From contig DASWMJ010000089.1 in assembly GCA_036399775.1 (NCBI GenBank), forward strand, positions 186,001 through 250,000: a stretch of 64,000 nucleotides of DNA. Reading direction: 5' to 3'. The notes beneath the pieces were generated by a model, which saw nothing but the letters and a program-made list of their open reading frames with translations, ran no database searches and was not told where the DNA came from. Of this stretch, positions 33,225 to 41,580 are shown piece by piece. The stretch is from JADMIH01 sp036399775. GTDB lineage: Bacteria; Chloroflexota; Chloroflexia; QHBQ01; JADMIH01. Numbering within the stretch: position 1 is the stretch's first letter; each line of letters opens with the position of its first letter. The translations under genes and the position numbers were made by a program.

Positions 33225-33689
33225 ATGGCACCGCCGCGCCTTCCGCAAGAGTATGTAGACAGGCTGGTTGATTCGCTCCTGGACGTGCCGGAACTCGCCT
33301 ACGGGGGTGCCGCCGAATGGAGGAGCTTCATACAGCGCGCCAATATTCCGATAGGCCACGTCTTCTGGCTTGATCTGAAGAAGCGGCCCCGCACGATTGC
33401 CGAGCAGTTGATGGGGAGCGCGGCGAACCTTGTTCCCCTGTGCAGTGGGCCGCGACGAGGTTATACCGACCTGGGCGGCCTGCTGGAAGAATTGGTGAAA
33501 GAAGCGGATGTCATGGAGGACGACCGCGTTTTCATGGCATCGCTCATCGTGCGGTACAAGCTGATTCCCCTGGACGATGAGAGCAAGATCGCGCCTGAGT
33601 TGAGGGCGCTCATGTCGGATTTGCCACCGCAACAGCCTCCTGTGTGGGATGCCAACATGGGTATGCCCAGGCCGCCTGGGTTTACGTGA
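33225..33689 (+). CDS. Helical protein of unknown function, weakly effector-associated-domain-like
   Basis: 154 residues, helical. The N terminus (PQEYVDRLVDSLLDVPELAY) and repeated Leu-rich helices recall small death-fold-like adaptor domains of conflict proteins, but no signature is decisive and this is only a resemblance. The C-terminal 20 residues are Pro-rich. TACAAT lies 6 bp before the ATG at 33225, suggesting a leaderless mRNA. Followed by the PH-like and Clp_N-RidA genes on the same strand. Confidence 0.6.
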   Translation: MAPPRLPQEYVDRLVDSLLDVPELAYGGAAEWRSFIQRANIPIGHVFWLDLKKRPRTIAEQLMGSAANLVPLCSGPRRGYTDLGGLLEELVKEADVMEDDRVFMASLIVRYKLIPLDDESKIAPELRALMSDLPPQQPPVWDANMGMPRPPGFT

Positions 33690-33738
33690 GATTACTATCA
33701 TAAGGCGGACGATAAGCCGAGTTCAGAGGGGGACGCAA

Positions 33739-34209
33739 TTGCTGCTCAATGCTGTCTGGTACCGCGCAGGCGCTCCGTCTATCTGGTCCATACCTACTTA
33801 CCAGGATGCCGGGACCCTGGTTGTTGCCAGTGATGCCATTTACTACATCGGCAAGAAACGGAGATTGTCCATTCCAATCTCAACTATCGAGCGGGTGGTA
33901 TTCGGGAGGCAAGGCATTGACTGGGTTAACACATGGGTAGCAATCGAGCACGGTGCTGGCGACGTGACGTTATTCAAGGATCGTGGCTTCCTGGGCTGGG
34001 CAGGATTGATAGGAGGCACCAGGCGCATCTACAATGAGATAGCGCGTGCTGCCGCGCAGGGTCAGGTGAGAATTGAGATGCAAGAGGCCAACCAACTTTC
34101 AAGAGGAGGGTATGCACTGCTCATTCTGACTCTCATCATGTGTACAGTAAGATTCGTAGCGGCATGTGTCCGGATATACCGTAGCCTGTCACGTCTCTCG
34201 AACAGGTGA
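33739..34209 (+). CDS. PH-like domain protein with C-terminal membrane helix
   Basis: About 156 residues. The first 110 form beta strands of a PH-like type (LVVASDAIYYIGKKRRLSIP, then TIERVVFGR, VAIEHGAGDVTLFKDR), and residues 128-150 form one membrane helix (ALLILTLIMCTVRFVAACV). TTG at 33739 with AGAGGGGGACG upstream is the best start; no ATG is present in this part of the frame. Likely a membrane-tethered protein; function unknown. Confidence 0.55.
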   Translation: MLLNAVWYRAGAPSIWSIPTYQDAGTLVVASDAIYYIGKKRRLSIPISTIERVVFGRQGIDWVNTWVAIEHGAGDVTLFKDRGFLGWAGLIGGTRRIYNEIARAAAQGQVRIEMQEANQLSRGGYALLILTLIMCTVRFVAACVRIYRSLSRLSNR

Positions 34210-34236
34210 AGTGTTGAGGTAGCCGTAGGTAAAGTT

Positions 34237-35133
34237 ATGCAGTTCAGGTTCACAAAGCCGGCAATGGAAGCAATGCAGCGTGCTCAGCAGATAATGTCCT
34301 CCAAGAACCACACGCAACTGGATGTGGAGCACCTGTTACTGGCGCTGTTGCAGGAGGGGGCCAGTCTGCCCGCACAGGTAATCACCCACCTGGGGGGCGA
34401 CGTGCATGCAATGGCGGAGGAGCTTGACGGCGCGCTGAATAGAATGCCCAGTTTCTCACGCAGGCGTAACGAGGCTGGGCATTACATCACCCTGCGATGC
34501 AGTCGCGCGGTACAAGGTTCTGCTGACGAAGCAGGTCGCCTGGGCGACCAGTTTGCAGACACTGTTCACCAGTTGCTGGCGATCATTGATATAGGAGACG
34601 GCGCGGCGCGGGATGTTTTACAGAGAGCAGGTATCGTGCGTAGAAAAGTAATGGCTGCCTGGCAAGAAATAGACACTCAGAACCACCAGCAGGGTGCAGA
34701 GCAGCGAACATATGGACCTGATCCGGCTAAGAGCATTATCACTCCATCAAGTCTATCGCGCCCGGTGGGCTTCAGTCACGGCATCCTCACCAGAGGTGGG
34801 CGTATCCTCTTCCTGGCTGGGCAGACCGCGCTCGATGCAGATGGGAAAGTCGTCGCGCCTGGGGATGTGGTAGCGCAGTACAGGCAGGTGCTAGGCAACC
34901 TCAAGGCGGTGGTGGAAGAGGCGGGTGGGGAGATGCAGGATATAGTCAAGATGACTATCTTCGTGCAGGACCGCGACGACTACAAGGCCCACCTGAAGGA
35001 GCTTGGCGCGGTGCATAAGGCGTTCTTCGGCGCGTATTACCCGGCCATTGCTTTACTTGAGGTGTCGCGGTTCTTTGACGATGGAGTCGTGGTGGAGATT
35101 GAAGGGATTGCTGTGTTGGGAACAGGAGAGTAG
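34237..35133 (+). CDS. Clp_N domain fused to a RidA (YjgF) domain
   Basis: 298 residues. Residues 1-145 match the double Clp_N repeat of ClpC-type chaperones (FTKPAMEAMQRAQQIM, then QLDVEHLLLALLQEGA and DTVHQLLAIIDIG), used to bind substrates or adaptors. Residues 165-298 are a RidA/Rid-family domain (RGGRILFLAGQTALDADGKV, VVEEAGGEMQDIVKMTIFV, AIALLEVSRFFDDGVVVEIE). The Arg that binds substrate carboxylates in RidA deaminases is near position 273-290 in the consensus and reads VSRFFDDG here, so deaminase activity is plausible but unproven. No ATPase part is present. The ATG at 34237 is 27 bp after the PH-like gene. Confidence 0.8.
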   Translation: MQFRFTKPAMEAMQRAQQIMSSKNHTQLDVEHLLLALLQEGASLPAQVITHLGGDVHAMAEELDGALNRMPSFSRRRNEAGHYITLRCSRAVQGSADEAGRLGDQFADTVHQLLAIIDIGDGAARDVLQRAGIVRRKVMAAWQEIDTQNHQQGAEQRTYGPDPAKSIITPSSLSRPVGFSHGILTRGGRILFLAGQTALDADGKVVAPGDVVAQYRQVLGNLKAVVEEAGGEMQDIVKMTIFVQDRDDYKAHLKELGAVHKAFFGAYYPAIALLEVSRFFDDGVVVEIEGIAVLGTGE

Positions 35134-35142
35134 CCTGCGGAG

Positions 35143-35733
35143 ATGGCGAGATTATCTGTGGACGACAGACATCCGACCGAAGGGAAAGGGAATATTGTCC
35201 GAGCGGTTGTCGGTGAGGGTGGCACCGTGCCTGCTACGTTGCGGCAGGCTGGGGTGGGCAGGGTAATCGGGCGGCGAGTGATAGAGTGGAGCGATTCGCT
35301 TGGGACGTACGGGATGGGCGGGCCGGGCTTCTTCGGCCTGTACCTGGCGGAGACGGAGGCGTATTCGGCTGAGTGGTTTGCGCTGACGCTATGGGGTGCG
35401 GGCGAATGGCTGCTCCTCGATGGCCGGTGGGCGCACGCGAACCCCAACCAGTATGATGTGCAACGCCCATTGCGGTCCGATTACGCGGGGATGGAGGGGT
35501 GGGACGAAATCTCCGGTATGCTGGTGGGCGCGATTGTTAGAGACGCTGCTATCAGAGATAACGCGTCGGTCATGACGTTGGAGCAGGGGGAACATACGCA
35601 CATTTTGGAGGTGCCTGAGGATACGTCGCGGCTTCCCAGGTATGGAGGGTCGTTGGAGCAGCGCGTGTGGCACTCTCACGAGAGCCATCTTGACGCGTGG
35701 GTGATTTCGCCTACCGCCGAGTTGTGGGTCTGA
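35143..35733 (+). CDS. Conserved-looking protein of unknown function
   Basis: 196 residues, globular, rich in Gly and Trp, with segments GTYGMGGPGFFGLYL, WGAGEWLLLDGRW and a Ser/Asp/His-containing tail (HSHESHLDAWVISPTAELWV). No known family is recognised. It begins 9 bp after the Clp_N-RidA gene and ends 16 bp before the acyl-CoA dehydrogenase, so it is in the same operon. Confidence 0.7.
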   Translation: MARLSVDDRHPTEGKGNIVRAVVGEGGTVPATLRQAGVGRVIGRRVIEWSDSLGTYGMGGPGFFGLYLAETEAYSAEWFALTLWGAGEWLLLDGRWAHANPNQYDVQRPLRSDYAGMEGWDEISGMLVGAIVRDAAIRDNASVMTLEQGEHTHILEVPEDTSRLPRYGGSLEQRVWHSHESHLDAWVISPTAELWV

Positions 35734-35749
35734 GGTTTGATAGGTCCGC

Positions 35750-36904
35750 ATGAACTTTGAATTGACACCTGAGCAGCAGGACATCCAATCGCTGGCGCGT
35801 GAGTTCGCGCAACGGGAGGTCGCACCCCTGGCGCGGGAGGCGGACGAGCGCGGGGCGTTTCCACTGCAACTGGTCGGGCGTATGGGGGAGCTTGGCTTTC
35901 CGGGGGCTATGGTGCCACAGGAATTCGGCGGCTCAGGGATGGATTATGTCAGCTATGCGCTCATATGTGAGGAGTTGGGGCGGGTTGACTCGTCGGTGCG
36001 GGGGTTCTTGACGGTGCATGCAGGGCTGGTGGCGGGGTGCATCAACGAGTGGGGCAGCGAGGAGCAGAAGCGGCGGTACTTGCCCAGGTTGGCGGCGGGG
36101 GAGTGGATAGGGTGCTACGCGCTGACCGAGCCGAACGCGGGGTCGGACGTGGCGAGCATAGAGAGCACGGCAGCGGAGGACGGGGAGGGCTACATTCTGC
36201 GCGGTGAAAAGGTGTGGATCACGAACGGTGCGAGCGCGCATGTGGCTATCGTGTTTGCCAGCGTGGACCGCAGCTTACGGCATAAAGGGTTGTGCGCGTT
36301 TATTGTAGAGACTGACACGCCGGGGTTCTACAGAGAGCCTACGCGGGGCATCGAGTTGGGGCACCGGGCCTCGGAGCACGTACGTATCACGCTGGAAGAT
36401 TGCCGGGTGCCTAAGAATGCGCTGCTTGGAAGCGCGGGAGAGGGGTTCAAGGTGGCGATGTCGGCGCTCGACAGGGGGAGGTTGGGAGTGGCGGCGGGCG
36501 CGGTGGGGGTGGGGCAGGCGTGCCTGGACGCGTCCATCGCCTTTACGAAGGAGAGGCGGCAGTTCGGGCAGCGCGTGGCGGACTTCCAAATGGTGCAGGC
36601 TACGCTGGCGGATATGGCGGCGGAGGTGCAGGCGGCGCGGCTGCTGACGTACCACGCTGCCTGGACCAAAGACCAGGGTTTGGCCGCGACGAAGGCTACC
36701 TCTATAGCCAAGCTGTTTGCTACGGAGGCCGCGCTGAAGGCCGCGTCGGAGGCGGTGCTGCTGCACGGCAACAGGGGTTATAGCAACGAGTACCCGGTTG
36801 AGAGGTACTACAGGGATATAAAGGGGCTGCAAATATACGAGGGGACGAGCCATATCCAGCGCATCATCATCGCGCGGGAATTGGTGAGGCGCGACGAGCG
36901 ATGA
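35750..36904 (+). CDS. Acyl-CoA dehydrogenase
   Basis: 384 residues, normal length for the FAD-dependent family. Segments are CYALTEPNAGSDVAS (about 123-137), VWITNGASAHVAIVF, RRQFGQRVADFQMVQA and YSNEYPVERYYRDIKGLQIY. The catalytic base is E364 in YEGTSHIQ. It oxidises an acyl-CoA to the trans-2-enoyl-CoA, passing electrons to ETF. Chain length is not deducible. It is followed by a GNAT-like gene with a 4-bp overlap (ATGA) and a PaaK-type ligase. Confidence 0.93.
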   Translation: MNFELTPEQQDIQSLAREFAQREVAPLAREADERGAFPLQLVGRMGELGFPGAMVPQEFGGSGMDYVSYALICEELGRVDSSVRGFLTVHAGLVAGCINEWGSEEQKRRYLPRLAAGEWIGCYALTEPNAGSDVASIESTAAEDGEGYILRGEKVWITNGASAHVAIVFASVDRSLRHKGLCAFIVETDTPGFYREPTRGIELGHRASEHVRITLEDCRVPKNALLGSAGEGFKVAMSALDRGRLGVAAGAVGVGQACLDASIAFTKERRQFGQRVADFQMVQATLADMAAEVQAARLLTYHAAWTKDQGLAATKATSIAKLFATEAALKAASEAVLLHGNRGYSNEYPVERYYRDIKGLQIYEGTSHIQRIIIARELVRRDER

Positions 36905-37650
36905 GTGGGATTTACACGCTGTCGGAGCGACCTGAGCTGGGAAGGCAGATCAGCGACATACATAATGCAGTGTGGCCGCGCTTCATGCAGGAGAACGATG
37001 TCGCTAACCGGGCCTGGCCGCTACTGTTTGAGGTGTGGGGCGATTTCCAGGTTGTGTTAGTGGGGGAGGAGGATAGGGTGGTCGCGGCGGGGCACGCTTT
37101 ACCATTTGCGTGGGATGGTAGCCTGGAGACGCTACCTTACGGGTGGGAGGCGGCTACGGCGCAGGGGATGCGGGACTACGAGCAGGGGATTGCTCCGGGC
37201 GCGCTCAATGCGTATGCGATTGTGGTCGCGCCTGGGCAGCAGGGGAAGGGGTATAGCGGGTTCATACTCAATGCGTTGCGGGTGCAAGCTCAGAAGTATG
37301 GTTTGCACTCGGTAGTAGCTTGCGTGCGGCCCACTTTGAAGGCGCTCTACCCGCTCACGCCTATAGAGAGGTATGCGCGGTGGACGCAGCCGGACGGCTT
37401 GCCTTTCGACCCCTGGATACGAGTGCATTGGCGGGCAGGGGGCGAGATGCTGAATGTGTCGCCACGCTCGATGGAGATTACGGGTAGCGTTGGGGAATGG
37501 GAAGAGTGGGCAGGGATGTGCTTCCCGGAGTCGGGTGAGTATGTGGTGAAGGGGGCTTTGCAGCCTGTTACTATTGATGTTGAGAGTGATAAGGGGTTAT
37601 ATTACGACCCTAATGTTTGGATGTGGCATAAGATTCGCGCTGTGGAGTAG
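36901..37650 (+). CDS. GNAT-fold acetyltransferase-like protein
   Basis: 249 residues. The acetyl-CoA binding core is AYAIVVAPGQQGKGYSGFIL (V-x-x-x-x-Q-x-x-G-x-G-x pattern near 101-120), preceded by a strand with a substrate loop and followed by a longer C-terminal extension ending YYDPNVWMWHKIRAVE. Its ATG overlaps the acyl-CoA dehydrogenase TGA. Placement between an acyl-CoA dehydrogenase and a CoA ligase suggests that it modifies a small molecule or protein in the same pathway, but this is inference. Confidence 0.75.
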   Translation: MSGIYTLSERPELGRQISDIHNAVWPRFMQENDVANRAWPLLFEVWGDFQVVLVGEEDRVVAAGHALPFAWDGSLETLPYGWEAATAQGMRDYEQGIAPGALNAYAIVVAPGQQGKGYSGFILNALRVQAQKYGLHSVVACVRPTLKALYPLTPIERYARWTQPDGLPFDPWIRVHWRAGGEMLNVSPRSMEITGSVGEWEEWAGMCFPESGEYVVKGALQPVTIDVESDKGLYYDPNVWMWHKIRAVE

Positions 37651-37666
37651 AGGGAGGGTTTGAGGG

Positions 37667-39010
37667 ATGGCATACTCACAATATTGGAACCCCAAGACTG
37701 AGACGATGCCCCGCGAGGAGTTGGAGGCGTTGCAGCTTTACAAGCTGAGGCGTATGTGCGAGTGGGCTTACGCTAAGGTGCCATTTCACACGCGGAACTT
37801 CGACAGGGCGGGTTTCAAGCCGGAGCAGTTGAATAGCCTGGACGATATGCGCCGCATCCCCTTTATGACCAGGGAGGATTGGATGGAGTCGCTGCAAGAG
37901 AAGCCGATGTTCGGGGAGATGCTGGCGACCGACCCGGTGAATGCCATCCGCTACCATCTTACATCGGGCACGACGGGGCGCACTCCTATCCGGGTGTTGG
38001 ATAGCACCAAGGACTGGGACTGGATAGCGGAGATGTGGTGCTACGGGCTATGGGGGTTCGGGATACGGCCTGAGGACGTGGTGTATTTCGCGTTCGGGTA
38101 CGGATCGTTCATCGGCTTCTGGGGGGCACATTACGCCTGCGAGAAGATGGGCGCGCTGGTAATACCGGGCGGGGCGCAGACTACGGAGGCGCGTATCAAG
38201 CAGATCGTGGAGCTGGGCGTGACGACGGTTGCATCTACGCCTACCTACGCGCTGAATATGTGGAACAAAGCGCGGGAGATGGGGATTGACCTGGCGACGG
38301 AGAGCAAGGTAAACAAGCTGATAGCGTCGGGGGAGCCTGCGGGGTCTATACCGGCGGCCAAGCGGCAGTTGGAGGAGGCATGGGGGGCGAAGTGCGGCGA
38401 TACGGCGGGCATGACGGAACTTGGGACGATTATGATATTCGAGTGCGACCGGCAGCCGGGCGGTACGCATATCATCGAGGACCACTACATCGAGGAAGTA
38501 ATCAACCCCGATACGGAGGAGCCTGTGGGTTATGGGGAGCTTGCCGAGCGGGTGGTGACGTCGTTTGGGCGTGGGTTTATCCCGGTGATACGATACCGCA
38601 CTAAGGACATGGTGATGAAGGTGCCCGCGAGTACGTGCGATTGCGGGCGGACGTGGGATATATACGATGGAGGTATCAGGGGGCGTTGGGACGATATGAA
38701 GCTGATAAGGGGGACGAACGTCTACCCGCGTGCAGTGGAGGCGATTATCCGCGAGTATAGTTGCATAGACGAGTTCCAGATTTACATATGGCGCAAGGAC
38801 GATTTGCAGGACGAGATCACGATCAAGCTGGAGGTTAAGCCGGACCTGGAAGGGGAGTGGCTTGCTCTCAGGCGGAAGCTACCCAGGGACCTGGCCGACG
38901 CGCACGAGGGGCTGCGCTTCAACATCGAGCTTATGAAGCATGGCACGCTGCCGCGCTTCGAGTTGAAGGCGAAGAGGCTGGTGGACGAGCGCCCGGTGGC
39001 GGAGTATTAG
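37667..39010 (+). CDS. Phenylacetate-CoA ligase (PaaK) family protein
   Basis: 447 residues of the ANL superfamily, PaaK type. It has RRMCEWAYAKVPFHTRNF near 20, the adenylation P-loop YHLTSGTTGRTPIRV near 101-115, TAGMTELG near 250, the RYRTKDMV strand near 310 and DDMKLIRGTNVYP near 345-357. It activates a carboxylic acid to its CoA thioester; aromatic acids are the usual substrates. The ATG at 37667 follows AGGGAGGG. Its TAG abuts a GTGGCGA heptamer array. The last gene of the acyl-CoA cluster apart from the small downstream gene. Confidence 0.88.
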   Translation: MAYSQYWNPKTETMPREELEALQLYKLRRMCEWAYAKVPFHTRNFDRAGFKPEQLNSLDDMRRIPFMTREDWMESLQEKPMFGEMLATDPVNAIRYHLTSGTTGRTPIRVLDSTKDWDWIAEMWCYGLWGFGIRPEDVVYFAFGYGSFIGFWGAHYACEKMGALVIPGGAQTTEARIKQIVELGVTTVASTPTYALNMWNKAREMGIDLATESKVNKLIASGEPAGSIPAAKRQLEEAWGAKCGDTAGMTELGTIMIFECDRQPGGTHIIEDHYIEEVINPDTEEPVGYGELAERVVTSFGRGFIPVIRYRTKDMVMKVPASTCDCGRTWDIYDGGIRGRWDDMKLIRGTNVYPRAVEAIIREYSCIDEFQIYIWRKDDLQDEITIKLEVKPDLEGEWLALRRKLPRDLADAHEGLRFNIELMKHGTLPRFELKAKRLVDERPVAEY

Positions 39011-39037
39011 TGGCGAGTGGCGAGTGGCGAGTGGCGA
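39010..39037. repeat. Heptamer array, GTGGCGA x4
   Basis: Four perfect copies of GTGGCGA. The first G is the last base of the PaaK-like gene's TAG. A short GGGGTTAGGAGGA ribosome binding site for the following small gene comes right after it. Confidence 0.9.
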
Positions 39038-39057
39038 GGGGTTAGGAGGAAATCATT

Positions 39058-39270
39058 ATGGTAAGTACGGATACGGACCTGCTTGGGAAGCCGCTAACGG
39101 AGGATGAGAGGGAGTTGCTGGACGCTTACCAGATGCTTAAGGAGCTTGCGAGGCGGGAGGGGTTGCCACCTTGTGCGGCACGGAATGTAAAGCAGGCGCT
39201 TTCGGCTATGTGGCAGGCTACCAACGATTTGGGGTTGCAGTTCGAGCAGTTGTATGAGGTGGGGGTGTAG
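39058..39270 (+). CDS. Small helical protein, unknown
   Basis: 70 residues, helical (TEDERELLDAYQMLKELARR, then ARNVKQALSAMWQATNDLGL). It is separated from the PaaK-like gene only by the heptamer array, with a strong AGGAGG site before the ATG. It may belong to the acyl-CoA operon, but no family is recognised. Confidence 0.65.
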   Translation: MVSTDTDLLGKPLTEDERELLDAYQMLKELARREGLPPCAARNVKQALSAMWQATNDLGLQFEQLYEVGV

Positions 39271-39276
39271 GGTGCG

Positions 39277-40487
39277 CTACATGAGGGAGCGGGCGGCGCG
39301 GGCGAGGCGCTTGATGGCTTCTTCTATGTCGTCGGGCTTGAGGAGGCTGAAGCTGAGGCGCATGTAGGTGCCGGGGGTGGGTGGAGGTCCGGCGAAGCAG
39401 CTTGCGCCGTCCATGTAGTCTACACCTTCTTCGTGGGCGCGGGCGGCTAGCTGGGCGGGGTCCACCGAGGGTGGGAGAGTGGCCCAGACGAAGAAGCCGC
39501 CTGCGGGGCGGGTCCAGGTGGCTTCAGCAGGGAAGTAGCGTTCGAGGGCAGAGAGCATTGTGTCGCGCTTGGCGCGGTAGGCTTCTACCAGGGCGGAGAT
39601 GTGGGACATTAGCACGCCGTCTTTGCCGTATTCGACCGCGACGTGCTGGGTGAAGGGGCTGGTGCCTCCCTCCTCTTTGAGCATCATCATGCGCTCTATG
39701 ATTTCTGGCCGGGCCAACGCCCAGCCCAGGCGCATTCCAGGCGTGAGTATCTTCGAGAAGGTGCCGGTCCTGATGACGCGGCCTTCCCGGTCGAGGGCGT
39801 AGAGCGAAGATGGGAGGGGGCCTGTGGCGGCGTCGTAATAGAGGTCGCGGTAGGCGTCGTCTTCGAGCACGAGCAGGTTGAAGCGGCGGGCGAGAGCTAA
39901 TAGAGCGCCACGCTGGGCCTCCGGCAGCGTCAGGCCGCGGGATTATGGAAGGTGGGCATGGTGTAGAGGAGGGGCGGGCAAACGCCCCGGACGTGGAGGG
40001 CATCCAGCATGGCTTCGGTGCCCGCGATGTCTATGCCGTCCGGCCCCATCGGGAGCACATGCAACTCAGCCCCGGTGCGTCGCAAGACGCTCATAGCGCC
40101 TGGGAACGAGGGACCTTCCACCAGCACCACGTCTCCCTCGTCTACGAGCGCCCGCGCAGCCAGGCCGATAGCAGCCGAAGCACCGTTGGTGATGAGGATG
40201 TTGGCGGGGGACACGTCCAGGCCCTCATCGTGGTTCAGCTTGTCTACCAGCATGGATATGAGGTTAGGCAGGCCCTGGATCGCGCCATATTGGAGGGCTA
40301 CCGAGGCGGTAGAGTGCTCGGCCAGCACGCGCGCCGTGGCCTCAGCCATGCCTGCTGCCGGGAAGAGAGCGGGGTCGGGGTTGCCGTAGATCATAGAGAG
40401 GGGCGCAAGCTCGCCTCCCCCGAACGGCGGCGACAAGTCTTGTGTGATGCGCCGCGCCCAACGCAAATTTGATAATTCTGAATTCAT
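39277..40487 (-). pseudogene. PLP-dependent aminotransferase (class I/II, MocR/2-aminoadipate type), frameshifted
   Basis: Two minus-strand frames join to one aminotransferase of about 403 residues. Codons from 40487 read RWARRITQDLSPPFGGGELA... to YTMPTFHNPAA-stop at 39930; the other frame resumes RGLTLPEAQRGALLALARRF..., then the PLP site GTFSKILTPGMRLGW and ends at 39277. One C is missing on the minus strand (GGG run at 39939-39941 on the plus strand), since NP-R-G is the family sequence. It is probably a pseudogene or a base-call error. The start codon and first codons (MNSELSN) lie in an AT-rich heptamer array. Confidence 0.75.
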
Positions 40488-40569
40488 AATTTTAAATTTT
40501 GAATTATGAGATTCATATTCTGGTAAGCAAAGCCCAATTCAAAATTCAAAACTCATAATTCAAAATTAC
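40472..40569. repeat. AT-rich heptamer array, AATTNNN type, inverted
   Basis: The left half (40472-40522) reads in 7-mers such as AATTCTG, AATTCAT, AATTTTA, AATTTTG, AATTATG; the right half (40535-40569) contains CAATTCA, AAATTCA, AAACTCA, TAATTCA, AAATTAC. The halves are inverted relatives. The array covers the aminotransferase start on one side and the HEAT gene stop (40566-40568) on the other. It has an extreme A+T bias within a GC-rich region. Confidence 0.85.
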
Positions 40570-41483
40570 CGGAGGACGTTTAGTGGGTCGGCGGAGAAGG
40601 CTAGCTCTTGCAGGGCTTCTTTGGCGGCTTCGCGCATGGCTGGATCGTCGCTCTTGAGGGCGAGGGCTATGGCCTGGGCCGCGACCCTGCCTCCTATCTG
40701 TCCCAGCGCCCAGACTGCGGCCAACCTGACCTCCGAGTCTTCGTCGTCTATCATGAGCGCCAGCCTGGGGATGGCATCTTCAAGCACCATCTCACCTGCG
40801 GCGCGCGCGGCTTCGTAGCGCATAGCTGCCTGCTCGCTGCCAAGCTCGCCAAGCACGATCTTGTTCCATAGCGCGTCCATGCTGCGGCCCATCGCGAAGA
40901 CCGCGCTCTCGGCCTGGACGCCTCCACGCTCGTAAGTATCTCTAATCAGGTCCTGCACGTCGGCGTCGCCGTCCAGGTAGCCCAGGGCTTCCACGGCGCG
41001 GCGGCGCACGTCTGGCTTTTCCTGGGTGTCGCGGGCCGATTCTAGCAGCACGCTGCGTAGCTTGTCGCTTGGGGAGCCTAGCTTGTCACATTGGGCCAGG
41101 TAGGTGAAGCGTCCCAGGGCTTTCGCGGCGGCTTCGCGCACGCGCTCATCAGGGTCGTTACGCACGATGGTGATGAGTCTGCCCAGGAGTAGCCTGCTCT
41201 CGTCTTCGTACAGACCTTCTATGGCCGAGAAGCGCACCTGCTCGTCCCAATCTTCGAGACCAAACAGGAAGACGTGGCGGAAGTCAAGTTCGATGTTGTC
41301 CTCGGCCATAGTGACGAGGTCGCTTATTATGTGGCGGCGGCGGCCCACGTGAAAGGAGGGCCACATCTCGCGCAGGGTGGCGCGGTTGTCGCTGCTGAGG
41401 TCGGAAAGGAAGGTAAGGGAGCGGGACGTAGGAGTATCGCTACCCATCCCGACCTGCTGTAATTTGTCTCTGAAGGTTGCCAT
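40566..41483 (-). CDS. HEAT-repeat protein
   Basis: 305 residues of tandem HEAT helical pairs; repeats contain the D-x-x-V-R-x-x-A-A-x-A-L-G core (DERVREAAAKALGRF, DVRRRAVEALGYLDG, DSEVRLAAVWALGQIG, DPAMREAAKEALQEL), about six to seven units. Such scaffolds bind proteins; the partner is unknown. It begins MATFRDKLQQVGMG. It lies between the terminator at 41522-41564 and the AT-rich array, so it is transcribed alone. Confidence 0.83.
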   Translation of the reverse strand: MATFRDKLQQVGMGSDTPTSRSLTFLSDLSSDNRATLREMWPSFHVGRRRHIISDLVTMAEDNIELDFRHVFLFGLEDWDEQVRFSAIEGLYEDESRLLLGRLITIVRNDPDERVREAAAKALGRFTYLAQCDKLGSPSDKLRSVLLESARDTQEKPDVRRRAVEALGYLDGDADVQDLIRDTYERGGVQAESAVFAMGRSMDALWNKIVLGELGSEQAAMRYEAARAAGEMVLEDAIPRLALMIDDEDSEVRLAAVWALGQIGGRVAAQAIALALKSDDPAMREAAKEALQELAFSADPLNVLR

Positions 41484-41521
41484 TATCTATATGCCATTTC
41501 TAGATTAAGAAAGAATCTGCT

Positions 41522-41564
41522 ATTTCATTGGGGTTCGGATTATAGGTCCGAACCCCAATGAAAT
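41522..41564. terminator. Long perfect hairpin terminator
   Basis: A perfect 18-bp inverted repeat (41522-41539 and 41547-41564) around a 7-nt loop, placed between two minus-strand genes (after the HARE-HTH gene, before the HEAT gene). It carries ATTTCATTGGGG/CCCCAATGAAAT arms. Confidence 0.8.
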
Positions 41565-41580
41565 GACACCAATGGATAAG

